DNA from: an uncultured Verrucomicrobiota bacterium
Lineage (GTDB): Bacteria; Verrucomicrobiota; Verrucomicrobiia; Opitutales; Seribacteraceae
NCBI GenBank assembly: GCA_902615835.1
Contig: CACMQL010000003.1
Span: 1-64,000 of the forward strand
Length of the DNA stretch: 64,000 nt
Direction of reading: 5' to 3'
The translations under genes and the position numbers were made by a program. This document shows, piece by piece, positions 53,585 to 62,830 of the stretch (position 1 is the stretch's first letter; every line of letters starts with the position of its first letter). Below the pieces are notes generated by a model. The model searched no databases, was not told the origin of the DNA, and worked only from the letters and a program-made list of their open reading frames with translations.

Positions 53585-54318
53585 AATTTTAATTGCATGA
53601 ATAACTTTCTTTTTAATGCCTTTCTCAATCGCTTAAAACTCCCAGTTACACTTTGTAGATTTTTTATTTCAATAATTTTTTTCTCATACAATTCAAAATG
53701 AATGTAGGAATTCGGAGTCTCAATAGGTTGAATTCCGTTGAGTGGGAATTTACTAAAGAGCAAAAGATTTTGCCTAAACCAATATGGTAGATTTTTATTT
53801 GAGAAAATGCTTTCACTAAATGGGTCGTAAGTGGCAAAACCATTTTTTTTGAAATGATAACTCTAATATGATAGGAACTGTTCATTAATATGGTGTATGC
53901 CACCTTGACTTTGTATTGCGGCCGGAAAAAAGAATTACATCCGAAGTTTTGATAACATCATTAACAAATCCACAGGCAGAATCTACGGAAATATGCTCAA
54001 CAACTTCGAGACAAATGCCTAAATCAAAAGTCCTTTTCAATTTGAACGAATTTTCAAAGTTAATGTGTTTGAAAAATTTTTTATCTATCTAAAGATCTTT
54101 GATTGGGGTCCATTTTCTATCAATGCCGAATATATCTTTAACCCCAAGTTCGCTTGCAACTTTAAGCCACCCCCCCCACACTCACAACCTAAATCCAAAA
54201 CAGAATTGATACTTTGCACCATATCAAACAGCATAGGTTAAATGATTCGTACAGATTTAACTGAAAGGTTGGTTTGTCCCTTTATATTATATGAGTCTGG
54301 ATTTTTGTGGTCACTCAT
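53581..54318 (-). pseudogene. Decayed class I SAM methyltransferase
   Basis: The 840-base gap around here is a broken gene. From ATG 54318 the minus strand reads MSDHKNPDSYNIKGQ. It then gives SVLDLGCECGGWLKVASELG (motif I), FDLGICLEVVEHIS, DVILFSAAIQSQGGIHHINE, FATYDPFSESIFSNK and LPYWFRQNLLLFSKFP, a typical small sugar- or lipid-type methyltransferase of about 245 residues. It needs three nonsense codons removed (TAA 54238-54240, TAG 54089-54091, TAG 53863-53865) and two frame corrections (C7 run at 54171-54177 and the CCGG region near 53920-53931). So much damage indicates real decay, not sequencing error. Confidence 0.85.
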
Positions 54319-54345
54319 GTAATTTAGTATTTATAACTCACTCCT

Positions 54346-55419
54346 GTGATTTATTCAATTGTACTATTTCTTTCTTGGCCAATTAGGTTTGCATTGAAGT
54401 TGTTTTCGCCTGCTTCTACAAGAAAGCTTGTCGTGCAAACGGCAAAAATAGGTGACTATATAAACTCAACCTGTGTGTTTGATGCTTTATACTCTAATGG
54501 TCATAAGTTTGATGTAGTTATCGACAAAACGAATGAAAGTCTCGCCAGATATGATGAAAGAATAGAATATGTTTACTTGCTAAATAATTTCCGAAAAAAC
54601 TTATTTAGGAAGGCAAAACTGGCACAATTATTATTTGCAAAACGATATTCTGAAGTAATTGTACTACTTCCCAATCAATTTAATCTTTTCTTGGGTGCTT
54701 TTTGCACTCCTAATTACAATGCAACAATTCGAACTTATGACTTTGGGTTATCTAGTAAAATTCTGTCTTTTTCTTATGACAGGTTAATAAGACACGAAAG
54801 GAATCACCTAACACTAGATTCTTATTCAAAATGCATTAAGCATTATGATGAAGTTTCTTACAAAAAATCCCTTAAATTAAGACATTTCAGTTGTTATGAG
54901 ATACAAAATGAAAAAAACTTAAAGATTGCAGGTGTCAGTTTGAGTGCAGGTGCAAAATGGAAAAACCTACCCATCGAAGAGTGGCAGTGGGTCTTTAGTC
55001 AGTTTGCCCAAAATAACTTTTTGATAGCAGTTATCGGTATTGGTGGTGATGAGATTAAATTAAAGAAGATTCTTGCCAAAAGAGATTTTCGTATCATGAA
55101 CTTAATTAATAAAGTTTCTCTGGAACAATTGCCTGAACTTATTAGTCGATTTTCATTATTTGTGTCCAGTGATAGCGGACCAGCTTACATTGCTGACGCG
55201 GTAGGAGTGCCAACCTTGGTTTATGCTGGTCCTTGCCACATGCGTGAACAAAGACCAACAGGGAATTGTATGATAGTTGAGCCTAAAAAAGTGGATGGCG
55301 GTGGTCGAAAATCATATATTTTTGATACCCTTAAGTCTGGGGATTTTACAAAACTTTATTGCACAGACCAGGAACAAAGAGATTTGATTGCTAAATACAT
55401 CAAAAACCTTTCATTATAG
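54346..55419 (+). CDS. Family 9 glycosyltransferase
   Basis: A 357-residue GT9 protein starting at GTG 54346. It has a hydrophobic N-terminal helix, then KLVVQTAKIGDYINSTCVFDAL (residues about 27-48), and at the C-terminal domain SSDSGPAYIADAVGVPTLVYAGP, the GT9 donor-site block. It likely transfers a heptose or other sugar onto the core or O-antigen. It is followed by the DUF6625-like gene after five bases. Confidence 0.85.
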   Translation: MIYSIVLFLSWPIRFALKLFSPASTRKLVVQTAKIGDYINSTCVFDALYSNGHKFDVVIDKTNESLARYDERIEYVYLLNNFRKNLFRKAKLAQLLFAKRYSEVIVLLPNQFNLFLGAFCTPNYNATIRTYDFGLSSKILSFSYDRLIRHERNHLTLDSYSKCIKHYDEVSYKKSLKLRHFSCYEIQNEKNLKIAGVSLSAGAKWKNLPIEEWQWVFSQFAQNNFLIAVIGIGGDEIKLKKILAKRDFRIMNLINKVSLEQLPELISRFSLFVSSDSGPAYIADAVGVPTLVYAGPCHMREQRPTGNCMIVEPKKVDGGGRKSYIFDTLKSGDFTKLYCTDQEQRDLIAKYIKNLSL

Positions 55420-55424
55420 TAACA

Positions 55425-56255
55425 TTGGGAAAACCAGAAATATTTGTGCTTTGGTTTGGTAAACCAACCCCTTTTTTTCCATTTTGGATTAAATCCATTG
55501 AGAAGAATCATGGTATTTTTAGGTGGAGTGTATTTTCCGATCAAAAATTTACCGATTCAAAGTATATAGATAGCAAAATAATATCTCGTAATGACCTTAA
55601 ACTAGCTGTCGATTCGCTTACTAACGGGAGAATAAGAATCGATGTTGATTCCCCACATTTTTCTAGAAAATGTTGTGATTATAGACTGCTCCTGCCTCTA
55701 ATTTTTGGGAACCCGTCATCATCTCATTGGGGGTGGTGTGATACAGACCTCATATTTGGTGACATGCATCAAACACTACCTAATAATTGGATGAATTTTA
55801 GTGCGGTTAGTACACATCCAGGTAGAATGTCTGGTCCGTTCTCTATGCTTAAACCTATTTTCTTTGAGAGTTTTCTGAATGAAAAGTACTCTAGTATAGC
55901 AAGTGCAGAACATTTAAGTCTTAATGAATCAGAGGAATGGTTTAATCTCATAAAAAACTCGGGTTCCAAAATTTTTAATGACGCTTCAATTTTACAACCC
56001 ACAAGAGGTCCTGATGCGTTGAAACTCAAAGAGGCATGTGCTGTTTGGAATAATGGTCAACTTAGCGTCAAAACAACCAAGGGTTTTGTTCCATCATTTA
56101 TGATGCACTTTGGAAAGTTGAAGGGGCACAGAAGGTTTTGGATAGATCAGGATTCTGTTACAACAAATACATGGTACTGTAACCGAAATGGAATTTATAA
56201 AACAAATAGCTTTTTAATAAATTTGGCTAAGAAACTCTTATATAATATGCTTTAA
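55425..56255 (+). CDS. DUF6625-like putative GT-A glycosyltransferase
   Basis: A 276-residue protein with probable TTG start at 55425. The start IFVLWFGKPTPFFPFWIKSI and the DTD motif (Asp106, Asp108) in WGWCDTDLIFGD resemble the DUF6625 putative glycosyltransferases, GT-A fold enzymes of polysaccharide loci. The Asp pair would hold the metal and nucleotide sugar. Family assignment is from memory of such blocks and is moderately sure. It is one base from the frameshifted FkbM gene. Confidence 0.68.
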   Translation: MGKPEIFVLWFGKPTPFFPFWIKSIEKNHGIFRWSVFSDQKFTDSKYIDSKIISRNDLKLAVDSLTNGRIRIDVDSPHFSRKCCDYRLLLPLIFGNPSSSHWGWCDTDLIFGDMHQTLPNNWMNFSAVSTHPGRMSGPFSMLKPIFFESFLNEKYSSIASAEHLSLNESEEWFNLIKNSGSKIFNDASILQPTRGPDALKLKEACAVWNNGQLSVKTTKGFVPSFMMHFGKLKGHRRFWIDQDSVTTNTWYCNRNGIYKTNSFLINLAKKLLYNML

Positions 56256-56256
56256 A

Positions 56257-57038
56257 ATGATTAGAAGATTGTCGCTTTATTTTAGAACAAAAAATCGTGT
56301 TAATCGACACAATCGCCATATACGCCTTGGAAGAAAAAAAGGAGTGATGTTAAAACTCTTCTACAACTATTGCATTAGTGACGGAATTAATACTGTACAC
56401 ACGCCATCGTATAATCATTGGATTTATTATCAGAATGGTATAAAAAACAGACGTAATGAACTTTATAAAATTACACTCAAGGTTTCATAAAAATTGAGAG
56501 TACTGATGTTGTAGTGGATGTAGGTGCTAACACAGGGGACTTCGCCTATAATATTTTACCTAGTGTTCACAAAGTTATATGCTTAGAACCCGATAGTAAA
56601 GTCTTTGATTCTTTGTCTAAGAACTTATCTCATTTCCCTAATGTTGAATTGCTAAATATAGCAATTGGTCCACAGAACATGTTTAAAACGCTATACAGTG
56701 CACCCGATACTAATGATTCTTCTTTTATAAAGTCTGATATCTTATCATATGAGATTGAAACTGTTGAGGTTAAAAGATTGGATTTGATTTTAAAGGACAT
56801 TGGGTGCGTCAAATTACTGAAATGTGATGCGGAGGGATTCGAACCTGAAGTAATCTCTAGTATCGAGGGTGTATCAGATAAAATCGATTTTGTCTCTGTC
56901 GACTGCAGTGAAGAGAGAAATGGTGAATCCACCATGAATGATGTCAGCAAATTGCTTACATCTTTCGGGTTTTCCATTATATGTGACTCATATTTAGGGC
57001 GAAAAATATTAATTGCCCAAAGAAATGACCTTACTTAA
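56257..57038 (+). pseudogene. FkbM-family methyltransferase gene with one frameshift
   Basis: The first frame (56257-56490) gives an N-terminal region ending NRRNELYK; the second continues NYTQGFIKIESTDVVVDVGA, then NTGDFAYNI (motif I), and later LLKCDAEGFEPEV (the FkbM block) to the stop at 57038. One extra A in the A4 run at 56467-56470 would join them. The whole would be about 260 residues, normal for the family. Either the gene is recently inactivated or the base run is mis-sequenced. Its 3' end overlaps the convergent GT4 gene by eight bases. Confidence 0.72.
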
Positions 57039-58113
57039 CAAATGAGTTGTACAAGTCCTCCAATTCTTTTGTCTTTTTAATTATATTAAATTTTTCCACT
57101 GATATACTTCTTGAGTTTTTCGACATCTTTTGGATGAGATTTAGATCAAGCATGCGATCCATGTTTTTTGATATTTGATTCAGTTCTCCTGCATTTACTA
57201 ACTTTCCATTATAATGATCAAAAACCAGTTCTTTGTTCCCGCCATTCTTACTAGCTAATATTGCTTTGCCCATAGAGAGACTCTCAAGTAAAATTCGCGA
57301 AAGTCCTTCCCAGTAACTTACTAATACAATGAAGTAGGCATTAGCAATAAATGGCCTTACATCCTCTTTCGGCCCCAAAATATGAATTTTATCCTGAAGA
57401 CCCAGTGTATTGATTAGTGATGTCATTTCGTTAAAATATTGTTTTGAAGGACTTCTGTCTTCGCCGATGATTAAAAAGTTATAAGATTTGCTAAGATTGC
57501 TTGTTGAGTATGCTTTAATTGAATCAATTATCCCTTTTCTTGCTTCGAAAGAAGAAATAGTAAGTATGTAAGGTTTGAGAGGTATACCTACGGGTAGTTT
57601 AAAGTCTTCATTTGAATTAAAATAATCTAAGTCTACTCCATTATGTATAGTTGTAATAAGTTCATTTTTTACATAATATAAATTTCTTCTAGTATCATGT
57701 GAGACAGTAATGACTTTTTCCGCAATTAGATTGATGAAAAACTTAAGCTTAACGCACCTTTTTTCAATTGGATTTTCTCGAACAAACCATATAACTTTTC
57801 TTTTCAATAAAAATGATGCAATAGCAGGATATTTATAGTAAGATGTTAGAGTATTAAGGTGAATTATTTTTATATCATTTTTATAAATATAAATAAGGAA
57901 TTTGAAAATCATTGGTATTCCCAAGAAAAGCTTAGAATGCCTGATGATAATTGTGTTTTTATTAAATTTTCTGACTCGCTCTAATATAGGACCGCTTTGC
58001 CCGAAACAAAAATGGTAATTAATTTCTTTATCTTGTTTGTGTTTGTAAATATTGAATAATGATATTGGACTTCCACCTAAGGCACTTCCGTGTGATATGA
58101 GCAATATGTTCAT
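57031..58113 (-). CDS. Family 4 glycosyltransferase
   Basis: A 360-residue GT-B retaining transferase. The acceptor loop GSALGGSPISLFNIY is near residue 9, ILTISSFEARKGI marks the donor domain, and the YWEGLSRILLESLSMGKAIL block supplies the EX7E-like pair, followed by NGGNKELV. The sequence is A+T-rich and Asn/Ile/Lys-heavy. It ends the minus-strand GT run and its start overlaps the upstream gene by one base. Confidence 0.86.
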   Translation of the reverse strand: MNILLISHGSALGGSPISLFNIYKHKQDKEINYHFCFGQSGPILERVRKFNKNTIIIRHSKLFLGIPMIFKFLIYIYKNDIKIIHLNTLTSYYKYPAIASFLLKRKVIWFVRENPIEKRCVKLKFFINLIAEKVITVSHDTRRNLYYVKNELITTIHNGVDLDYFNSNEDFKLPVGIPLKPYILTISSFEARKGIIDSIKAYSTSNLSKSYNFLIIGEDRSPSKQYFNEMTSLINTLGLQDKIHILGPKEDVRPFIANAYFIVLVSYWEGLSRILLESLSMGKAILASKNGGNKELVFDHYNGKLVNAGELNQISKNMDRMLDLNLIQKMSKNSRSISVEKFNIIKKTKELEDLYNSFVK

Positions 58114-59018
58114 TACTGACTCCTGTCACAGTCCTTTAAGTACCTAGATTTTCGGGTATATCCATCGTCTTTAAAATTAAGAAATGAGTCCTTATCTAAG
58201 TGATATCGATCCCATTCGGATAAAGGGAATCCTCCATGTGCACCAATAACTTCTTTTGGCATTTTTGCAGTTCGCCCTCCAATATTTTTTGATACAGGCC
58301 AGTTTACCCAATTTCCTGCGTCGAAAGTTTTGAGATTTAAGTGGTCGAGAGCACAGGTTAAAGGTAACTGATCAGTAGGAGGTTGGTTGTCTGGTAGTGC
58401 GGACCAAATATCACAGTAGTAATTTAGCCATTTCTCTCGAAGAGTACTCCAGACTTCTTTCTTTGCCGCCATAAATGCTCCATTTAGATGTTCCTTAATG
58501 TAGGGTCTATAAGTCTTTCGTAATGGAGACGGTAACTTTTTTTCTCCTGATTGATGAAATTTTGCTATCATAGAGCCTTTTCTGAAGCTACCCGTTACAC
58601 CATTATTAGACCAAAATAAGTATGGTGACTGCAATAGCATTAGGTCAGAGTCAATGACCAAAATTTTGTCGTGTGTAGCAAATTCAGAGGCGAAAATTTT
58701 GCATATACGACTATAATAAATTTTTCTATAATTATGATTACTGGGTAATTTAACTTTGATATCAAGTTGATGGTACCTAATAATTTGATTCGTAATTTTT
58801 ACATTTATTAAACTTGGACTTTGGTCTCCTATCAAAATTATTTCTTTTAAATTACTAACATTCTGGTAGGCAAAATTAGCACTTAACAAAGCCTCTGCTA
58901 TGAAGTCGGATCCATAAAAAGGAATTATGATAGAATCTGGTTGGCTGAATTCTTTAGTACCAACCAATTTATGCTTATTTAGAAGCCTGATTTTAGAATA
59001 AAAACTATAAAAGGACAT
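58113..59018 (-). CDS. Putative GT-A type glycosyltransferase
   Basis: A 301-residue protein. SIIIPFYGSDFIAEALLS opens it; KILVIDSDLMLLQSPYLFW carries a DxD-type motif (Asp123, Asp125), and HLNGAFMAAKKEVW and AHGGFPLSEW follow, resembling capsule and LPS GT-A enzymes. No established family could be named with confidence. It lies between two GT4 genes, sharing one base with the gene downstream and eight bases from the upstream gene, so it is part of the same operon. Confidence 0.65.
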   Translation of the reverse strand: MSFYSFYSKIRLLNKHKLVGTKEFSQPDSIIIPFYGSDFIAEALLSANFAYQNVSNLKEIILIGDQSPSLINVKITNQIIRYHQLDIKVKLPSNHNYRKIYYSRICKIFASEFATHDKILVIDSDLMLLQSPYLFWSNNGVTGSFRKGSMIAKFHQSGEKKLPSPLRKTYRPYIKEHLNGAFMAAKKEVWSTLREKWLNYYCDIWSALPDNQPPTDQLPLTCALDHLNLKTFDAGNWVNWPVSKNIGGRTAKMPKEVIGAHGGFPLSEWDRYHLDKDSFLNFKDDGYTRKSRYLKDCDRSQ

Positions 59019-59025
59019 TTAGCTT

Positions 59026-60135
59026 TTATCTCGAAAATACTTTAAGACACTTGTTGTACTGAATATCAGATGTTGCATTATTTAATACCCATGATTTGGC
59101 ATTTTGAATGATTTTTTTTCTTGTTTCTTCCGATGCCTCCAATTTTCTTATTGCATCAACAATACCTGTTACATCTTTAGATTCAAAATTGATACCATTT
59201 TGGTTGTCCAAAATAATTTCAGGAATACCACCTATATTCGATCCAATAAATGGAGTTTCTGCAAACATTGATCGGAGTCCGCATTGCGGTACACCTTCAT
59301 TTTTATAGCTAGCCAGTGCACAGACATCGATAGTCCTGTAATATTCCGTTGTGTTATCCTGATGACCAACCATTTTTATTTTCTCTTGATCTAATTTGCT
59401 ATTCTTAAGATATTTAACGAGGGAATTATATCCAGGTCCACCTCCAACGATAAGCAAAGTCGAAGGAAATATTGAGCTAATTTGTTCAAAGGCTTGAACA
59501 ATGTATCTATGTCCTTTCCATCCTCTAATTACAGAAATAATTCCTATGATAAAATCGTTTTCATGAATACTGTGTTTTTTGCAAACTAAAGCTCTTATTG
59601 ATTTTCTATCCGGCAGATTATCTTTAACAGAAATCCCAGTGAAAATATTGTGTAATCTATCGTTTCTTACTCCTAAATCTTGATTTATTTGTTTTTTGAT
59701 GCATTCAGCAGTGGTTATTATGCCATTTGCAAATATTTTATATTGCATCTTGTTGAGGAAATTTCCACTTACGGGTGCACTCACATGACGGTACCTAATG
59801 CGTTTTCTGATTTTCAGTAAATAAGCAGCAATCAATGCTGCCCAGCTATCGGTACTACTGTGCGTAGCGACTACATCGGGTTTTAAACGCCAGAGGACCC
59901 AAAGCATTTTTAGAATATTAAGAAATGTTCTTGGCTTCGTGAAATAAACTGAAATTACTTGAAAGCCTTCTTCTTTGCATCGTTTGAAAAGAGTGCCATC
60001 TTCCGGTGCAACGAGGATCATTTCATGACCTTGCTCGCGGAACCATTTCATCTCCTCAAAAATCCTAATCTCCTGCCCACCCCAATGAGGTGAAGCCTCT
60101 GTATGTATGATTTTCAATTTATTATCAGAAAGCAT
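59026..60135 (-). CDS. Family 4 glycosyltransferase
   Basis: A 369-residue GT-B enzyme. SPHWGGQEIRIFEEMKW (about 16-32) is the acceptor loop; IGIISVIRGWKGHRYIVQAF begins the donor domain; the YKNEGVPQCGLRSMFAETP block corresponds to the EX7E motif, then GSNIGGIPEI. It should add one sugar to the growing LPS or polysaccharide. Start and upstream GT2 stop share one base. Confidence 0.87.
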   Translation of the reverse strand: MLSDNKLKIIHTEASPHWGGQEIRIFEEMKWFREQGHEMILVAPEDGTLFKRCKEEGFQVISVYFTKPRTFLNILKMLWVLWRLKPDVVATHSSTDSWAALIAAYLLKIRKRIRYRHVSAPVSGNFLNKMQYKIFANGIITTAECIKKQINQDLGVRNDRLHNIFTGISVKDNLPDRKSIRALVCKKHSIHENDFIIGIISVIRGWKGHRYIVQAFEQISSIFPSTLLIVGGGPGYNSLVKYLKNSKLDQEKIKMVGHQDNTTEYYRTIDVCALASYKNEGVPQCGLRSMFAETPFIGSNIGGIPEIILDNQNGINFESKDVTGIVDAIRKLEASEETRKKIIQNAKSWVLNNATSDIQYNKCLKVFSR

Positions 60136-60896
60136 TACTGAGAATGTAATTGGTGGAGCCTCTTATATTTTAGATTAACTTCTTTGGCGATGGATATTGA
60201 TACTTTCAACCCAAGTATTCCGTCTAGAAAACCCAACTTGATAATGTAATTTCGAAAGAAACGCCAAATTGCACGCAAATCCCCCTCGAACATAAAGGTT
60301 TTTACTCCTTCTTTTAACTTCATCTGAGCCCAGAGTTCGGAATACTTTTCAATTCTTAAATTTCGATCGTTCCAATTGCGATAACTATGATGCTCCAGCA
60401 AACCTTTAAGCCGTTTTGTGGTTCCTTTTATGATAATATTCTCATGCACATCACGGCGTTCCATCTCCCAGCAATTAGAACGGAAAATCCGGAGATTCCA
60501 GTCTGGAAACCACTCACCATGAAGGACCCATTGGTTTTCAAAGAAAACCTTACGGTTTATTTCAAACCCTTCGCAGGCTGAACTTTCGAAATTTATTGCT
60601 CTGAGTTCCTTAGAAAGTTCAGCAGTGACCACTTCGTCTGCATCCAGCCAGAAAATCCATGATTGGGATGCTTGAGTAAATAACTTTTTGCGGGTCTCAG
60701 AAAAGCCAAGCCATTCTCCTTGAATGACTTTGGCATTATACTCTTTGCATATGTTAATGCTATCATCAGTACTGCAAGAGTCATAGATAAGGACTTCTTC
60801 GAAAATAGATAGTGGAGGCAGAGATTTGATCAATCGGTCCCCTTCGTTTTTTACTAAAATACAGACTGAAATGGGTATCTTTTGAGTTTCAATCAT
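60135..60896 (-). CDS. WaaE-like family 2 glycosyltransferase
   Basis: A 253-residue GT2 of the LPS-core beta-1,4-glucosyltransferase (WaaE/KdtX) type. CILVKNEGDRLIKSL (12-26) and YDSCSTDDS (38-46) open the fold, WLDADEVV (83-90) holds the metal-binding aspartates (Asp85, Asp87), and GEWFPDWNLRIFR followed by HENI matches the WaaE group. It has no N-terminal signal and probably acts at the inner membrane. It overlaps the upstream GT4 by eight bases. Confidence 0.86.
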   Translation of the reverse strand: MIETQKIPISVCILVKNEGDRLIKSLPPLSIFEEVLIYDSCSTDDSINICKEYNAKVIQGEWLGFSETRKKLFTQASQSWIFWLDADEVVTAELSKELRAINFESSACEGFEINRKVFFENQWVLHGEWFPDWNLRIFRSNCWEMERRDVHENIIIKGTTKRLKGLLEHHSYRNWNDRNLRIEKYSELWAQMKLKEGVKTFMFEGDLRAIWRFFRNYIIKLGFLDGILGLKVSISIAKEVNLKYKRLHQLHSQ

Positions 60897-61974
60897 TAGA
60901 TTTTAATAATTCCAAGTATACCTTGATCTCATTTTGTATAGTGAACTCAGAAACTGATTCTGAAATATAAGTTCTATCAAGGTTCTTAGCTGTTAAAGCC
61001 CATTGGACCGAAGGGTCAGTAAAAACTGCTTCGGGTGAATTTGCAACCAATCCATTTCGGGAGTTAATGCATTCCCCTGCTCCGTTAGAGGAGGTCGTAA
61101 TTACTGGGCATCCACAAGCTAGAGCCTCAAGGCAACTGTTCGAAAAGGGATCATAAGAAGTGGGTAATACAAAAATATCCGCCATCTGGTACCATTTTGA
61201 TACTTCCCTTTGAGATCCCCTGAAAAAAACTTTTTTTGCTATTCCTAATGCATCGCAAAGCTTGGAGTAAGGTTTTTGATCTCCCCGACCAATTACCCAA
61301 AGGCAGCACTTAGATTCTTGATTGATTCGTGAGACCAAACTGATTGCATGTGCTAATCCTTTCCTCTTCCACCCATTGGCACAGAAAAGCAGATGTAAAG
61401 CATTAGCATCTGCACCGAACTCCTCTTTTAGAGCCAATCTTCTCTTCTCGTTTACCGGAAAAAACGAATCTGGGGAAAAGCCATTATGAATAACTTTTAT
61501 CTTGTCCAGACTTTGTGGGTACTCTGAGGCAATTTCCTTCGAGACCATTTTCGAATTCGGTACAATCCATGTAGAATTTTCTATCGAGTATTTTTCTAAT
61601 TTAGGAGTGACAATGTGATTAGGGTTTAGAATTCGCTTTAAGAAGGTGGAATTGTTGCGAGAGAGCCAACAATTATGGACTCCATCACCCATCCGAAAAA
61701 CATGCCCAGCGATACCTCGAGTCATGCTAAAAGTAATTGAATTTTTTTTGGGATAAAAGAAACGATTGACCGAGCTTGAGAAAGACAATGATTTCCACCA
61801 ACCAGGACCTGCTCTCCCAGTAAATCGATAGCTTTCTAAATCTGCCCCGGCATAAACCAGTTGTGTGTTAAAGTTTTCGGAAAAATATTCCACATAATGT
61901 TTGGCAACATTTTCAGCTCCGCCAAGGCCATCAAACTCTTTTCTTACAATATAGAGCTTTTTTTTCTTTGGCAT
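60889..61974 (-). CDS. Family 4 glycosyltransferase, WaaG-like
   Basis: About 361 residues from the ATG at 61974; an ATG six codons upstream is also possible. The acceptor loop KEFDGLGGAENVAKHYV, the donor-domain HLLFCANGWKRKG, and the YDPFSNSCLEALACGCPVI block with NGAGE are typical of LPS core transferases such as WaaG. It starts the minus-strand run GT4, GT2, GT4, GT, GT4, which is tightly packed throughout. It is divergent from the HTH/MBL gene. Confidence 0.85.
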   Translation of the reverse strand: MPKKKKLYIVRKEFDGLGGAENVAKHYVEYFSENFNTQLVYAGADLESYRFTGRAGPGWWKSLSFSSSVNRFFYPKKNSITFSMTRGIAGHVFRMGDGVHNCWLSRNNSTFLKRILNPNHIVTPKLEKYSIENSTWIVPNSKMVSKEIASEYPQSLDKIKVIHNGFSPDSFFPVNEKRRLALKEEFGADANALHLLFCANGWKRKGLAHAISLVSRINQESKCCLWVIGRGDQKPYSKLCDALGIAKKVFFRGSQREVSKWYQMADIFVLPTSYDPFSNSCLEALACGCPVITTSSNGAGECINSRNGLVANSPEAVFTDPSVQWALTAKNLDRTYISESVSEFTIQNEIKVYLELLKSND

Positions 61975-62006
61975 ACAGTGAATATGAATCATTTAATAGT
62001 TGCACA

Positions 62007-62828
62007 ATGATTGTAAACTTAGAAGATTTTCACGAGGATATTCTTGGTAAGGCGATGCGTGGGATTGGGATTGGTAAAAATGAAATGGCGAGTCGTTTGC
62101 AGTGTGAGAAGTCTGAGGTGGAAACTATCCTTACTGGTGGAGTAGATGAATCTTTGATTTTAGGGATGGCTAAGGAGCTCAATCTTGATGCTGAAAAACT
62201 TTTGCGGGCAGCCAGAAAGGAGTGGTGCCCTAGCCTGTTAATTGTAGATTGCCTCTATCAGTTTAATCTGCCCTTTGGTGATATGCATGTGAATGTATAT
62301 GTAGTTTGGGATAAACAGTACAAAAATGCATGGATATTCGATAGTGGCCCTTTAGTTGAACCGATTTTAGGTTTTCTTAATGAGAAAAGTTTAACAGTAA
62401 ATGCTATATTCCTTACTCATACTCATCGCGATCATATTGCAAGCCTTGATGATTTAAGACAGCGATCAGGGAATCCCTCTGTGTATGTGCATGAATTGGA
62501 AGCCATTGATGGATGTACTTCTATTAGAGAAGGCTTCGAGCATAGGACCGATGGACTTTCGTTGAGCACACTACACACACATGGGCACGCATGGGGCGGG
62601 ATGAGCTATGTGATCGAAGGGCTCGAGAGACCGATTGCCGTCGTTGGCGATGCGATCTTTGCCGGATCGATGGGGGGTGCAATGATTTCCTATGAAGATG
62701 CCTTGCGAACCAACCGGGAGAAAATCATGACTTTGCCCGATGATACGGTACTTTGCCCAGGGCATGGGCCGATGACTACTGTTAGCGAGGAAAAAAAGAA
62801 CAACCCATTTTTCCCAGAATTTCGTTAA
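62007..62828 (+). CDS. MBL-fold hydrolase with N-terminal HTH-like domain
   Basis: About 273 residues from the ATG at 62007 (an earlier ATG at 61968 overlaps the divergent gene). Residues 8-65 (ILGKAMRGIGIGKNEMASRL then LGMAKELNLDAEKLL) look like an XRE-type helix-turn-helix. The rest is a metallo-beta-lactamase fold with THTHRDH (two His, Asp, His at about 138-143), then LHTHGHAW, VVGDAIFAG and CPGHGPM, the expected zinc ligands. Hydrolysis of a thioester such as an acylated thiol (glyoxalase II group) is a common role. Whether the HTH binds DNA is unknown. Confidence 0.82.
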   Translation: MIVNLEDFHEDILGKAMRGIGIGKNEMASRLQCEKSEVETILTGGVDESLILGMAKELNLDAEKLLRAARKEWCPSLLIVDCLYQFNLPFGDMHVNVYVVWDKQYKNAWIFDSGPLVEPILGFLNEKSLTVNAIFLTHTHRDHIASLDDLRQRSGNPSVYVHELEAIDGCTSIREGFEHRTDGLSLSTLHTHGHAWGGMSYVIEGLERPIAVVGDAIFAGSMGGAMISYEDALRTNREKIMTLPDDTVLCPGHGPMTTVSEEKKNNPFFPEFR

Positions 62829-62830
62829 GC

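Noticed and set aside
53664-53903. 79-codon minus-strand frame
   Set aside because: It is an alternative frame of the decayed methyltransferase; the other frame gives recognisable protein here.
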